Shown here: piece by piece, positions 23,001-35,634 of the stretch
Numbering within the stretch: the stretch's first letter is position 1
How the letters are laid out: each line of letters begins with the position of its first letter
Origin: Paramacrobiotus metropolitanus
Taxonomy: Eukaryota; Tardigrada; Eutardigrada; Parachela; Macrobiotidae
Length of the DNA: 64,000 nucleotides
Direction: 5' to 3'
Assembly: GCF_019649055.1 (NCBI RefSeq)
Contig: NW_026570240.1
Coordinates: forward strand, 1,395,996 to 1,459,995
Notes under the pieces: model-generated
Told to the model about the DNA's origin: nothing
Seen by the model: the letters and a program-made list of their open reading frames with translations, nothing else
The model's database searches: none
Position numbers and translations under genes: made by a program

Positions 23001-26000
23001 CTGAGCTTATCCGTCAAACTGATATCGTCGGACACTAAAAGTGGTCTAGTCGGTGGTAACGGTCCCGTTTGCACGAAAGTTCTGCTTGAATCAGAGGGCA
23101 CAGGTTCTTTTGCCATCTGCCGGTTGTCCTGTTCTGATCTGGCCAAAAGACCGTTATAGCGAGATTCAACTCTGAAATGCGAAGATGGTTCAAGATAACA
23201 ACAAAAAACCGGCGCGTAAGCCGTATTCGTGACATACTGCTCGATTTCATGTCGCAAACTGTTTTCGCTGACGATCTTGGACTCCTTAATTTCTCGCATT
23301 TCGCTGTCGGAATTTGCTAGTTGCGCGGTAAGCAGCTCAATTCGCTTCTCTCGATAATCTACATCGCTGCTAAGTCGAGCAATCTGCACGAAAAATAAAC
23401 AACAAAGATCTGAAGTATTCGAAGATAAAGCGCGGTGCAAACGTTACTCTCTTACTTGGTCTCGCAAATTCATTTCCAACTGCACCTGTCGTCCGTTTTT
23501 CTCTAAAACAGAGACCAATTCATCCCGGTCTTTCTGCCGTTCTTCATCATATATCTTTAGTTCATTCTCTAGCCGCAAAATCTTGGCTTCCAGTGTTGCA
23601 ACCACCCGCAGGTGACCTTGCTCCAGTTGTTGCTCCTTTTCCGCAGCGGACTGTGCTATTTCCAGTTTGTCTGCATCGGATACAGGATAAACCGAACGAT
23701 TTGTATTGTCCGTAGAAAGTCTCCGCAACAAAGAAAGCTCTTCCATTTTTTGCGCAAGCCGTTCGTTTGCAGCCTGCAAAGCGCCACGGAGATCTGACAG
23801 ATTGGCGTCTTTACGCAGAATGTCGTTGCGCAAATCCGCATTGATGCGCACTAGAAAATCCACTTCTTGTCGATGACTACTACCAAGGGAAACCAGCTCT
23901 TCCTGGAGTTGTGATTCCGGATCAGTACGCGGTCCTGTATCTTCCAAACGCTTTCGCAATCCTGTGTTTTCATGATTCAGAATATTGATTTGACCTTCCA
24001 AGTTTTTCAATCGGCCTAAAATTTCTTCGGCATGTAAAGCATCCACTTTTGCGGACTCCTGAGATTCCTGGAACGTCGTTAAATAAGTCAAAGCCGTACT
24101 TCGGCCAATTTCCTTACAAAAGCAGTCCACAATGCCGTAACACAAAAGGTTAGAACGGTTTGCGGGATGAAAAACTACACTTACTGCGCATTAAAAATTT
24201 TATTGTCAGGGCTACTGATCTACTGTTATGATGATAGCACAGGACAGAGAAACACGCGGTTTACCGTTATTTGCAGTTTTGTTACCGGTAATTCATAATT
24301 ACCTTAGAAGACTTTAATCTTTGTTCAAGCTCGCCGGCATAATCAGTTATCAATCGCCAAACTTCTCGGACAATGGACGAAGCACCTCGATCGTAAATCT
24401 TCCCGCTTTCTGTGCCATCATCCCCACTTTCTTCGATCACGCCCTTAAACAATGAGAAATTATATTCTGTATAACTTCCCCATTCAGAAATCTCAAGTAT
24501 ATTACTTCCAATATTGTACGAAAGCAGAATTTACTCTGCTGTTCATATTTCCGGTTATGTCTGCATTCAGCTCAATATTAGCTGTACCTAGTTCTTAGTC
24601 GTCAGCTTCTGAATAGACTGCGCTATCCAATCCGGCCCTCGTTCGCTCGCTCCTACGAACCGAAGTAGCACGAGAACGTACTTCCATGACCTGAAAAACA
24701 CCGACTCTTTCGGCCTTTCCTTCTTGTTCTGTTTGGGTTGCGCACGAGAACTCACGAAATCTACACATACAATCAGCAACTTTTCCAGAGAAGGAATGTA
24801 CAATTCAATTTTTTCTCCGGCACTGCCACGAATTCGTGCATCGCGCACAGCGTTAAGGATTTCCCGCATACAGTTTTCCAGTTGCTGATTTTCTTCTCGT
24901 GCACTTCGAAGTTCATCACTAATGCCAGACATTTTGTGGACCATGTTGTTGGATGCAGAATTATCCAAATCCTACAATAGATGACCAAACCGGTCGCATT
25001 AATAAGTGCCGCCACATCACAATGCACGTCAGATTCGCATTGCTTACATTATAATCTTCTGGATTCCCCTTCTGATGACTGCTGATGTTAACATGCCTAT
25101 CACCATCATTACCACTAGAAAGCCGCAAACAAAATGTGGTAATAAGATGGTACGAAAACAAACGGGGTACTTCACAAACAGATGCCCACCGGGAATATTG
25201 CTGCTTTAAATTCGCGATTGTCTGTCGCAAGTACATCCGTTCTTCTTCTAACTGTTCAATCTGAAATCACAAATAAGGTGCACTTTAGTTTCCATTACTC
25301 TAAGCCCGTAGTAGTGACTGCAAAAACACGTTAACGAAATTACGATACCAATCCATACTTAAAACATACTTGTTTCAAGAAGGCTTCGACAGTCAAGCGA
25401 TCGTGACCAGCACCAGATAAGCCATTTTTCTCCATGTCATCCGGAGCTCGGTGGGCAGGAGAAATTAGCCGCTTGTCCGAGCGTAATACATCATTTTCGG
25501 CTGTAAGACTATTGAGTCGAATAACCAAGTCCTTGATGTACCTCCAGAACAATAACGTGTCAGTATTTAAGAAGACTGAAGGTGCCAAAACAAAACAACA
25601 GACTTTTCGCGAGCGGCAAGTTGCTTTTTGGTTTCATTAATTTCCGAAATCGCTTCCGGAAGCCCGTACGTGCCCTGTAATTATAACAATGCGAACAGCC
25701 GGTACAGAATTATAGGATACAGATGCAAATTGAATGAAAGCGACGAAATCGCACTTCACAATGAAAAACCAAGTACCTCAAAGAAATTGTCTCCATAGAT
25801 TACGAGTTCAATGAAAAAAGTATACCGCATACATAGTATTACCTTTTCGTATCGTTTTAACTGCAAAGTTAATTCTCGGTTCTCTCGATTATATTTTTCA
25901 AGCTCGTTTTCCAAATTATCCACATGTCGGTGCATATTGGCAATATCACGGTAATCCTTTTCATATTCGGCTTGCAACAATCGTTGACGATTTTCTTCCA

Positions 26001-28319
26001 GCTGACCTTCACGCAACCTACATTTCTCAGACCTTTTTGCATCGAAATCAAAACTCCGCCTCTTAAATGCACCTCATTTCGGCAATAATCTTAGCGGCAT
26101 CATCAATTTCCTCCACAGCAACGGCGAGGCTGTTGCGAAGATCATCCACTTCCTGATTCCGCCGCTGGATAAGATTCTGAAGTTTGGTGATGGCATCTTT
26201 TTCCACGCTCATTAGCCTGCGCTCGTCAGCTGCGCTCGCTGCATTGGTGCGCTTTTGTAGTAAAACCTGCTCAACCTTAATGTTCCGATAAAATGCACCA
26301 CTACGCTGTACTGAATTTTTCTTACTTTCCATTCCTCAACACGATCATTAACCACGGAAATAAGGGCGTCCAGTTGCTCTTGAGCTTCCACGTCTGCGAC
26401 TGGATCGGTTTGAATGGCAACAGAATTAGTACTCACAGGAATCTAGGAATCACACATCCCTTAATTGTGGCTACAAGCCAACTTGGACCACATAACCGGG
26501 AAAATTAAAGGTGAGGTAGCCCGCGAATTGATGAATACATCTTCGTTTCAAAGATGAATGATAATAATTCAATCTTTACATTAGAAAGCTAGATAAAAAT
26601 AACTAAAACCACTATAGGAAATTAATTTTATACCGTTTGTAACTGCGATGAGTTTCGGCGATAATCAGCAACGATCTTTTCGTATCCGCCAATTTGTTTC
26701 TACAAAGAATCATAATGAATTTTGCTCATTGTCAGATTTTATGGACTTGAAATTAATCGCCCTCGAAAGAATTAGAAAAAAGATGAAATATCAACCACTA
26801 TTCATTTATTTATTCAATCACGTATGTCTACTGCTTGGAATGGAACGAAATTCAAACTCCATACATATAGTATACCAATCATTCACCTTTAATCGAAGAT
26901 GTTCTGTCGCAGCATCATTAATCGAATCTGTTGCCTCCTGAAGGCGAATTTGTAACTCTTTTGACACGGATTTAAAATGTTCCTTTTCTTTGGTCAAACT
27001 CTGAAAGATTGAAAATATGTAAATACACGAATGTCAAAAACAAATACCACATAATTATCATATTATCGGATGTACAATACAATCGCAAGGTAAAAAACCT
27101 CAATCATATCCAGGTTTTTCGATATCTCGTCATCTTTTGATAGCGTTTTTAACCGGTTCTCCGCATCTTTCCTTTGGCTGTCTATAGACTCCCGCAAAGA
27201 GTCATTCTCTGCGTTCGCTTTCAATAACTGATCTTTTATGAGCTGCAGCTCATCCAGAACAGATGTTCGTTGAGCTCGGACAGTCTCAATTTCCGCCCGA
27301 CACTAAATACCAGCACGTAACAGCTTACACTCGTAGAAAAGAATTCTAAATCACATCAGTATTGATATTGTTCCCGGTTCAGACCTGTTGGACTTCTTCC
27401 GCTCGTTGTTGAATTTGCAAATCCCGCTGACCTATTTCGTACTGCAGATACAAAATGTGCTGATCCCGAGCGCGGAGAGCGTCCACTTGCATCGGTTGAG
27501 CTGGAGAAGCTGCCTACAAATTTAGAAATCTAACATTAATTCTAGGAAATTAAAAGGTTGTCGCCTTCCTTGCCTTCGTTTTAGCGCATTTTTAACTACC
27601 GAAAGGCTGACCGTACTTACCCTGCGAAACGGAGATGCGTTTGCTTCGGCCAGTAAATGCTCAGCTTGGTTTTGAGCATTTCGAGCGACATTCCTCTCAC
27701 CCAACACGCGCTATAAATGACAAAACATAACGTACAATTTGTTTGTGCAGAAAATCAAGAACAAGGAGCAGCAGCATAGATTCTACACGAAAACGTAACC
27801 CAACATGCAGCATGTAAGTTAAACCACATCCCTCAGCAAACCGCAAACCTCAATAAATTAGAACTCATAAACGCACTGAAAAACTAATTCATTTGATTCA
27901 CATTTAATTACGCCGAATCTTTACAAATTTTCAGAACTAAAAAACAATCAAAGTACGCAAGCAGAACAGTAAAGTTCGATTACTGACCCGGAGTCCACTC
28001 TGGAGTAGGCGTGCTGTATGAGCAAGGGCTCCGACATCATCCGACCGAAATGTACTCAAGTCAAACTAAAAAAATACACTGTACCGGATCCGATTACCTT
28101 GCACCAGCCACATAATTAAGCACGATACAATCAACACAAACATAATCATATCAATCATTCTGCCTATAAACAGTGTAACAAACAATACTACAGTGTAACA
28201 AACAACGCTTTTACCTTTTCTAAAAACTCAACATCATTCTCTTGCAGAAGCGCTGGGCTTAATTGCAGCAGCCTTTCTGGCAGACTGGTGGTCACCGTTG
28301 CAGCTTCAGCCTCCGCCAT
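20082..28319 (-). CDS. CEP290: CEP290, ciliary transition-zone coiled-coil protein
   Basis: CEP290 bridges microtubules and membrane at the ciliary transition zone. About 29 exons run from the ATG at 28319 (MAEAEAATVTTSLPERLLQL) to the stop at 20082, giving roughly 1,590 residues against about 2,480 in human. Diagnostic matches are ISVVNDRVEEWK (human VAVNAKVEEWK), GTYGLPEAISEI (GVYGLEDAVVEI), LNSLTAENDVLR, ENCMREILNAVRDA with YIPSLEKLL (EGMKEILQAIKE, IIPSLERL), and PEVLRWQEKKKW (EELIRWEEGKKW). Larger exons include 23456-24067, 22967-23383, 21993-22247, 27099-27302 and 26073-26275. The intron between 22313 and 22247 appears to use a GC donor. The structure near 25100-25260 is uncertain; 22967-23383 may be one exon or two. 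Most of the shortening lies between the IPSLE and RWQE landmarks. Confidence 0.93.
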
Positions 28320-28698
28320 ACCAAAAACTTAGCTTGAAAACAGCAGCGATGCTGGATGGCCTGCAAGCTTGTTTTAAAACATCACCATAGGTAACACCAT
28401 CGTTGCCTTGCTATGCAAACTGAAGAAAGCTGAGAAAACTACGGCGCTCATTTCGTAACCAGCAATCATCACAAAAAGAACAACGGCAGAAAACATGCAC
28501 AGCCTCCAGATAAGGATCACAGTTTTACAGTCAATAGCGAAATATGTTCGAGGTCTAAAAAGTATAGCTAAGAACGGACAATCGTGTGTGGCTGGCTGTG
28601 AACGAGGAGCTTGTGCGCATCATCGTGGAGGGCTTACCATAATGAAAATGGGCCTGCCTTTCATTGCAAAGTAAGCGTAAAGTAGCTTCCCTTTCCTT
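28320..28698. other. CEP290 5' region
   Basis: This separates the CEP290 start codon from the stop codon of the next minus-strand candidate gene. It should contain the CEP290 promoter and 5'UTR. I see no TATA box or RNA gene. Confidence 0.3.
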
Positions 28699-29064
28699 TT
28701 ACAGAAGCCCACCGGTTAATGGTTTATCATTGATTTGCGAGGTATCGATCTGTGCCGTACACCTGAAATAACGATAACCCGCATTGACACACTCCATTGC
28801 AGGCTGCATGTCTGGAAAAATGCCGCAAAAGTCGTGGCGCTTCCATTCGGTCGTGTGAGAAAGCTCGAAATGATCTTTGGCCGTTACAGCATCACCTAAA
28901 CGTTAACATACCAAAACGTAAATAACTACAGCGGCACGAACAATATTATCCACTCACAGTCAGACCACAATCCAGACCAAACCTTTTTAGTGTGCAGCTA
29001 AAAAGCCCTTGAATTAGGAATCAACAACGGACGTGGTAAATTTGACAGATAACAATAACTTCAT
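28699..29064 (-). CDS. Candidate small protein, 84 aa
   Basis: Three minus-strand exons join in phase: 29064-29047 (MKLLLS), 28997-28958 and 28895-28699. They total 255 nt, or 84 residues plus stop. The last exon is open for 64 codons after a good acceptor and reads like protein (ELSHTTEWKRHDFCGIFPD, AMECVNAGYRYFRC). The middle exon has a strong GTGAGT donor. Four cysteines and a short hydrophobic start could mean a small secreted or mitochondrial protein. I recognise no family. The last exon is the best supported part; the first exon is weak. The gene is in tandem with CEP290 and divergent from DJ-1. Confidence 0.4.
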
Positions 29065-29423
29065 AAGCGCTAACGCGTACTAGTACTTAATTCAGCAGGA
29101 ACAACGGAGCCAACTACGACACAAATAGTGCGCCTTTTACATGACGTTATGCGCCGCGTGCGGGAAAAAAGACAAATTAAATAGCGTACCGCGTACGTGT
29201 TTACGTTTGCAATCAAAATCACAGAGGCCCTAGAGCCTACCCTAGACTTGTCTAGAGTGTAGACAGCTGATCGCTGCAAAAGCGTGCACATTAGTCTACA
29301 ATTTTGCCAGAATTCGAAAACAGGCACAGTTACTTTCGCTTCATGTTATCTCGCTCTGGCAGGAGTTTTAACAAAATTTTCGTGTTCCAAGCAAGCTCAG
29401 GATACTATCAGGCATTGAGAAAA

Positions 29424-30582
29424 ATGGGCGATAAAAAGGCGCTGCTTATTCTTGCTGAAGGAGCTGAAGAAATGGAAACGGTGGTAAGGGATTTCCCCTT
29501 TTTGGTTTTCTTTGTGGAACTTTGTTGACGGTCTAGAATTGTAGTCGGAATTTTGTAGATTACTGCGGATGTTTTACGACGTGCTGGGGTAAGAATACTT
29601 TGGAGCATTCTTCATTTAAAAGCGCATCAAAAGGTAATGCGCTTCTTACTTTTAGATTAAAGTAACGGTAGGAGGACTGCATGGTGAAGATGTCGTCAAA
29701 TGTAGCCGTGATGTTATGATCAAGCCCGATGTCAGCGTGGAAAAGGCCTGGGGCGCTGAGGATTCTTCAAATTTTGACGTTGTTATTTTGCCAGGTTTGT
29801 CAGAAGGGTTTTAATTTTTTATGTATTTTTGACATTCTGGTTCCGGAAAAACTTTCGTGTTACAGGAGGGAACACAGGGGCAGAAAATCTTAGGAAGGTG
29901 AGAAGTTGTACAAAGTTCCACTATGTACAGTATACTGGGTTAGCGGTGTTAATTTTACGAACATTTTTTGAATACTTTAACATGTATGTTTAGAACAAAT
30001 CATGCTTTTTACGCAGCTGTGTCCACCGCAAATTTCTTGTCCTGATTTCCAGTTTAGATGAACTCACGCTAACTTCTATAATTCGGTAATCGGTAGTATG
30101 CATTTGCTGAACGGAACTTCAGTGTCGTTCTGGATAGCCTGACCGGAAGTGGTCTCACTGCCAGCCGAATTCTTATATACGGCGAAGTATTTAATTGCAT
30201 TTGGTTTTGTAGAGCCCTCTGGTAAAAAAGATTCTGCAAGAGCAGGAAAAGCGAAATGGTTTAATTGCGGCCATTTGTGCTGGGCCAACGGCACTGAAAG
30301 AACACGGAATCGCCAAAGGAATCTCGGTTACTTCTCATCCTTCCGTTAAAGAGCAAATGGTGACCGGTGAGTTGGTGTTCGTTCGTGTGGCCGTTCGGTG
30401 TCGAAGTATTCTCCTCTATCCTTTCAGATTACAAATACTCGGAACAAAGTGTCCAAAAAGATAGGAACGTGATCACTAGCCGAGGACCGGGGACGACCTT
30501 TGATTTCGCGCTTGCCATTGTTGAGTCTTTGTTGGGCCAGGATAAAGTTAACGAAATAAAAAAGCCGATGCTTTTGCCGTGA
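29424..30582 (+). CDS. PARK7: Protein deglycase/redox chaperone DJ-1
   Basis: DJ-1 protects cells from oxidative stress and acts on glyoxal-type damage in cytosol and mitochondria. Exons: 29424-29483, 29559-29588, 29656-29794, 29866-29897, 30213-30366 and 30428-30582. They total 570 nt and 189 residues, the same length as human. Key residues are present: Glu18 in EGAEEMETV, the reactive Cys at residue 109 in AAICAGPTA (human Cys106), and the His of [10 protein letters not shown]. The C-terminal half reads [17 protein letters not shown]. The ATG at 29424 gives the family-length protein. An in-frame ATG at 29343 would add 27 residues (start MLSRSGRSFNKIFVF) resembling a mitochondrial presequence. 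AATAAA lies at 30784. Confidence 0.96.
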
Positions 30583-30783
30583 TACCTACGTAATATAACA
30601 CGGTAGTTCTACTAACAGTAAGTAAGCTCTGTAGAAGAAAAATACATTGCTGCCGCGCTGTTGGATCGTTGGTTGCTCTTCGCGATTTTACACCTTAGCC
30701 GGCTTAGCGTATACAGGGAGAAACAAGAGCTTTCTGCCTCACACCAGAAACTTGTGCCTATACGTATTAATGGTATTATTGAT

Positions 30784-30789
30784 AATAAA
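30784..30789 (+). terminator. Poly(A) signal AATAAA for DJ-1
   Basis: AATAAA lies about 200 nt after the DJ-1 stop codon. Confidence 0.65.
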
Positions 30790-31145
30790 GTTTTACGTTA
30801 TTAAAGACTGCGTGATGACATTAAGTACTTATTGTTCGAGTCAGTTCGACTACTTCGAACTTCGAGGTATACTTACTTCGCAGTATCGTTGTTCCACTTC
30901 AAGTTTTCAACCATAACGCTCATGTAAACGTTTCTGATTTTGCACTCATGGTCAGGTAAACTACCTGTTGAGTCAAAGTTGCATTCTTTATGCTTTGTAA
31001 TCCGTAAATGCAATGAAATTTCGCATCAGCAGATTATTGCACAACTTTGAGTAATTATTACAATTGCTCAAAATCTTTCCCAACCTTTTACTTAGTACAC
31101 TAACTTTCATTCCGAGCACTACCTCTGCGGCAGAGATTGCCCTTT

Positions 31146-31310
31146 ATGGAAAGACCAGCGGCAACTTCTTACACAGATAGAGAGACCTGCGAAACAGTCG
31201 AAAATTTCTTCAAAACGGCAGCGTCCAAATCTGCGAAGAAAAACCGGCACAACATCGCCAAAAATTCTTCGGAAATTCGATTTTATAACAGCTGGTTCTG
31301 CTTGAAATGA
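31146..31310 (+). CDS. Small open frame, 54 aa, doubtful
   Basis: An ATG-started frame of 54 codons has a protein-like composition (MERPAATSYTDRETCETVEN, then a Lys/Asn-rich stretch) between DJ-1 and ENDOV. There is no homology, signal peptide or clear splice site to support it. It could be a chance frame or a fragment of an unseen exon. Confidence 0.15.
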   Translation: MERPAATSYTDRETCETVENFFKTAASKSAKKNRHNIAKNSSEIRFYNSWFCLK

Positions 31311-32045
31311 AGCAGCAATGACAGCTGTTAACGAAAAAACGGCAGTTCCGGAAATAATTTTGATGTGGAAAAAGTTGAGAAATAGAATTTACAAGTGCAG
31401 GCAGATAAAGGTAGTTTCCGAAAAGATAGTGTAACGAATGAAATGTAGTGCACAGAGTAAAAGGTAGTAGTGAAAGGTAGCGTACAGAGTGATCACCTAA
31501 CAATTTTAAAGTTTAGCGCCATATGGGTAATGCTATCGACGTTACAGGAGACTATGAACTCTGACTTCGAGCGACATGCCACATGGTGGGATACAACCGT
31601 GCAATAATCTTTCTGGACTTTTCGAAAGTTTCCTGTTGATTTCATGGAGCTGACGAAATCGACGTGCTACGTATCGCGCACCGTACGTGTTGTTACTCCA
31701 TTTGCTACTTCTACAGATTTTGGATAATGCACCGCTCGATTTTTGATACAGGACCGTAAAGAATGGCTACTTCAGTACTCGTATTAAAATAGCGATTCAG
31801 TACTGACTGTACGAACGAAACACTCTGTTAAACGAACGCTCTTATCATAATTTAATCATTAATGTAACGCTTAAAACTGTTCAGAAATCATACCGTTAGG
31901 ACATCAGCAATAAGTTCCTTTCCCATCAAATCTAAAAAGCACTCTTACAGTTACATTTCCTAATTTTCCTATCGCTTTTTTTTCATTGCAATCGACAAGA
32001 GCGACGGCGGAAGCCCGGCTGATATAAGAGTAAATACCTTGGAAG

Positions 32046-34067
32046 ATGGAGGCGCTGGAATCCGACTTACAGTACCGGCTACGGTGCATAAAACGGTATG
32101 ATAAAATCATAAATACTACGATAAATACATACCTAGTACAAATTACAATTTTTTCTATTTATATATATAACTGTCTGTTAATATTGTACATTCTTATGTG
32201 CATACGCGTACACTAGTTCAAACTTTTTCCGCCTGCTGGGGTCTCCTGGCTTATTGGTGGTTTAGAAAGATTTTACGTTAATTGCTCGATTGTTTACAGA
32301 ATAATTTGACAATTGTATGTGACCGACCAGTCAGTGAGCTGATGTAACATAAACCTAAAGCTGAAAGTAAACCGCTTTCAGTTCACCATCGTCCTCTTAT
32401 TTTCAATACAGAATTTTAAAATGGTGTACTGACTGTACTCTATCTGATGCAGAGAGCAGAAGCTTCTTCAGGAATTAGTTCGAACTACAAATGCACATTT
32501 CTGGCAACGAACTCGAACAATTGGCCCTGTTAAGAGCGGAAATGATAGGGATACTTCGCTGCAGTACATTGGTGGATTGGATCTGGCATGTGCGAAGGAC
32601 AATCAGAACCGAGCCTGCGGTGCATTGGTGGTTCTGTCTGTTCCCGATCTTAAAGTGAGACTTGTGTTTTTGCATTTGGAATGGTGCATATGTGAGAAAA
32701 AGGTGGATGTTGCTACTAGGTTGTGTATACCGATACGCTAATCGAGGATTTGAACACTCCGTACATTCCTGGTTTTCTTGGCGCGCGAGAGTATCCGCTT
32801 ATGGGAAAACTCTTGGATCGCTTGAGAGAAAATGCTCCGGAGTACCTTCCTCAGGTCAGCGTTACAATTATTTTCAACCGATATAAGTATCATTTAGTTA
32901 CCAGCAATCCAACATCTCCGAATCTGTCGTAGTTTTTTTACTATGTATGGCACTAATTATGCTCCCGCAGTATACATACGTGTGTCGTTCCGTCATCTCC
33001 GTATTTCATCGCATCTTTATGAAATACTGTATTGTAGGTTTTACTTATTGATGGAAATGGAGTGTTGCATACACGCCGTGAGTGAATACGTACCGTAGCT
33101 TACTATAAGATTTTCGGCTTGTCTTTAAAATAATGTTTTATTGGCGTAGCCATAAGGGATAATCAATTCTAGGGTGTGGATCAGCGTGCTACGTCGGTGT
33201 TAACCAACGAATTCCCACCATAGGAGTGGGCAAGACACTTTTTCACATGCCGTCGTGGGATCAGTCGTTCGAGCGAGAGATAAACGTACGTTTTTCTTAT
33301 GTGACCGGTTGTATATCGAGCTGTATTTACTGTTTAGTACTGTTTGCTCAACGACATCTTTTTACTTTTACAACATAATTACAGGAGAACAATAATTACT
33401 GTACTTACTATGTAAAAGTTTTACCTGGAAAAAAAGTTTAAATAAAAATAAAAACTTAGTAAAGCTTACTGTGTAAAAGTTTGGCTGACGTATATGCTTC
33501 TCATAATTATTTGTTCGACATAGATTTCAAAAGATGCTTGCAATTACTGTACTTTTAAATGCAACTGCATTCTACATCTACATTTTACATTTGCAGAACA
33601 CCGTGCGGAAATACGGGGATGAGATGGATTTGATTGACCAGAACGAAACCGTAGGAAAGGTACAGTATTTGCTTTTTTAGCAGATGTATTATTGCAGCAG
33701 TCTCATTACGGAGATGACCACGGAAGCTGGAAGCTGACCGCATGTTTTCCCGATTTCGTAGGCTGTCATTGCCTCGCGCACAAGTACAAAGCCGATCTTT
33801 GTTTCTGTTGGGCATGATATTGATTTGGAAACGGCCGTTTGGGTCGTACAGTTATGTACGAAGTTCCGAATTCCGGAGCCGATAAGAAAGGTAATTTGAG
33901 ATAGTTTTGAAGATGAGGTGATTCTGTACGATCTTTGACGAACAATAATTATAAAGACCTGGAAATGTTTGGGACTTTTGAGTTGTAACTGGATTCATGG
34001 ATCGTTCTTTTCTCCTCAGGCAGACTTCCTTTCACGAAGGACAATCGAGGCTTCCAGAGTGATCTAA
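32046..34067 (+). CDS. ENDOV: Endonuclease V (inosine-specific)
   Basis: ENDOV cleaves nucleic acid one nucleotide 3' of inosine; animal enzymes act mainly on inosine-containing RNA. Exons: 32046-32095, 32453-32654, 32720-32854, 33038-33077, 33173-33285, 33597-33659, 33762-33890 and 34020-34067. They total 780 nt and 259 residues, all in phase. The first exon (MEALESDLQYRLRCIKR) joins EQKLLQELV, matching the human WKREQARLK helix. Catalytic acids are Asp60 (GGLDLAC), Glu108 (GAREYPL) and Asp134 (IDGNGVLH), each exactly eight residues beyond human 52, 100 and 126. IFVSVGHDIDLETA and FRIPEPIRKAD complete the signature. The enzyme looks intact. Confidence 0.96.
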
Positions 34068-35107
34068 ATAAAACCAATATCCGGAGTAGGTTTTAGCGCA
34101 CAACGTTTTCGGTAAATCCTGTTGTTATAGAACTTTGCTTTTTGACTCAATGATTAGTGACCGATTGTGAATATTTGTTGTCCTGATTTCCTTGGAAAGT
34201 GATAATTTGTAACATTACTCATGTGAAAGTATAGGAAATGAGATGTATTCTTTTTGGAATAATTTTTTGCTGGATAATAAAGGAAATCTTTTTAGTATTC
34301 TAGTGTGAATAATTGTGATTTGCAGTTTGATAAGTGCACCAAACTTCGAAGTTCGAACCTTTGAAACTGTTCGCAGATCTATAATGGCAGTATAATCTGT
34401 TAAGAATATGCAAGTATCTACACGAAATATGCATTCGTAATGATTATTACATGATCGAATATAATATGAATAAATCGCATGTCACTTGAGAGCCCAGTTT
34501 TACTTGTGCGGCTTTGCCCGACTGCTATTACAATAAAAAAAGCGAAAGTGAATATTTTACAAAATTTCACATAGTAAATGGGAACTAAAATAGCTTTTCC
34601 CATAATAAAACTGGTATAGAAGTAGCCATTTAAAAGACATCTATCAGCGTTGAAGTTTGTAAACAATGATGTACTGCAATGGTGTTTTGGATCTGAATCC
34701 GGTTACTTTTCAGCGATGCTTGTCTGTTGAAGTGTAAATACTGATGAGCAAATAGCGGTCAACAAAACAAAAGTTTTACTCTTTTAAGTTTTGGTATTTA
34801 TTTATAAGTTTAATGAAAAAATTAACGAAATTTATTAAAATTTTCTGTTTCGGTCCTGTCGTGCAGCAAATAGCTGTGACGATGTTTATACGCAATAGAA
34901 GTTTGTCGTTTGTCGTCCTAAAGACCACCGACTTCCAAAAATCATTGAAGCATAATTATGAAGTATAATTTTTTACGTAAAGATTTAAATACAAATGTTT
35001 CGCCGCTATGTTCCACTTCTACAAAATATCTACTGGGGGTGTGAAGAGCGCTCTGCTTCGAAGGGTGGGCCGCTGGTAGCCGCTTCTCCATTGGGTAACT
35101 TGCAGAG
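34068..35107. other. Intergenic ENDOV to EFHD2
   Basis: This contains the ENDOV 3' end and the sequence upstream of the EFHD2 promoter. AATAAA occurs at 34276-34281, and another overlaps the ENDOV stop codon. No coding exon, RNA gene or repeat was recognised. Confidence 0.45.
34276..34281 (+). terminator. Poly(A) signal AATAAA for ENDOV
   Basis: AATAAA lies about 210 nt after the stop codon. A second copy at 34067-34072 overlaps the stop and would leave almost no 3'UTR, so this one is preferred. Confidence 0.55.
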
Positions 35108-35140
35108 TATAAAAGGCATGGCATATACGACTCATTCAGT
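35108..35140 (+). promoter_or_regulatory. TATA box and initiator of EFHD2
   Basis: TATAAAA at 35108-35114 is followed by an arthropod-style initiator TCAGT at 35136-35140. The spacing from the TATA T to the initiator A is 30 bp, the canonical distance. The EFHD2 start codon is about 500 bp downstream, leaving a long 5' leader (35141-35634) that may be spliced. Confidence 0.7.
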
Positions 35141-35634
35141 GCCGCCGTTCAAGTGCGAATGAGTGAAATCTTGGAACGCTTCATCGTAAAGATTTCATAG
35201 TGCACATTCACACCTTACACTTCTACAGTAGGACAGCACGCTCGAAATTTTGGAAAAGAATTTTTTTGAAAGTTTTTAAGTTTTGCCACTTCTATGTTTT
35301 GTCAAAACGAATGAACTTCGTGAATTACCAACTGTTTGGAATTAACGTCAGTGCTTACTGCGTACATTCGTTCATTATTTGCAGATGTACAGCTAACTGA
35401 GCTAAGTGATTGATCATTGATGTAAAGATTGTAACTGACTGATGTTTATTTCTTGTTGTTTTGCTGTTGTCCATCTGGCGAACACTTTGAAAAACAGCGA
35501 TTAACATTTCATTTCCTTGGAAATAATCCACCTGCATAAATACATTGGGTTTAATAATCAGTAACCTGTAAGTGACTGTAACCTTTGCTGTGTTACTGAT
35601 TCTTTGGAAGCTGTCGGCGTGCCGAATTTATGGA

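Larger units (their letters stand above)
30583..32045. other. Intergenic DJ-1 to ENDOV
   Basis: This holds the DJ-1 3'UTR with an AATAAA at 30784-30789 and the ENDOV upstream region. One small open frame (31146-31310) is listed separately. The minus-strand frame at 31210-31503 has an implausible composition. No RNA gene or repeat was seen. Confidence 0.4.

Noticed and set aside
31210-31503. 97-codon minus-strand open frame
   Set aside because: It is dominated by Phe, Leu, Ser and Cys typical of reverse reading of A/G-rich DNA, with no splice or homology support.
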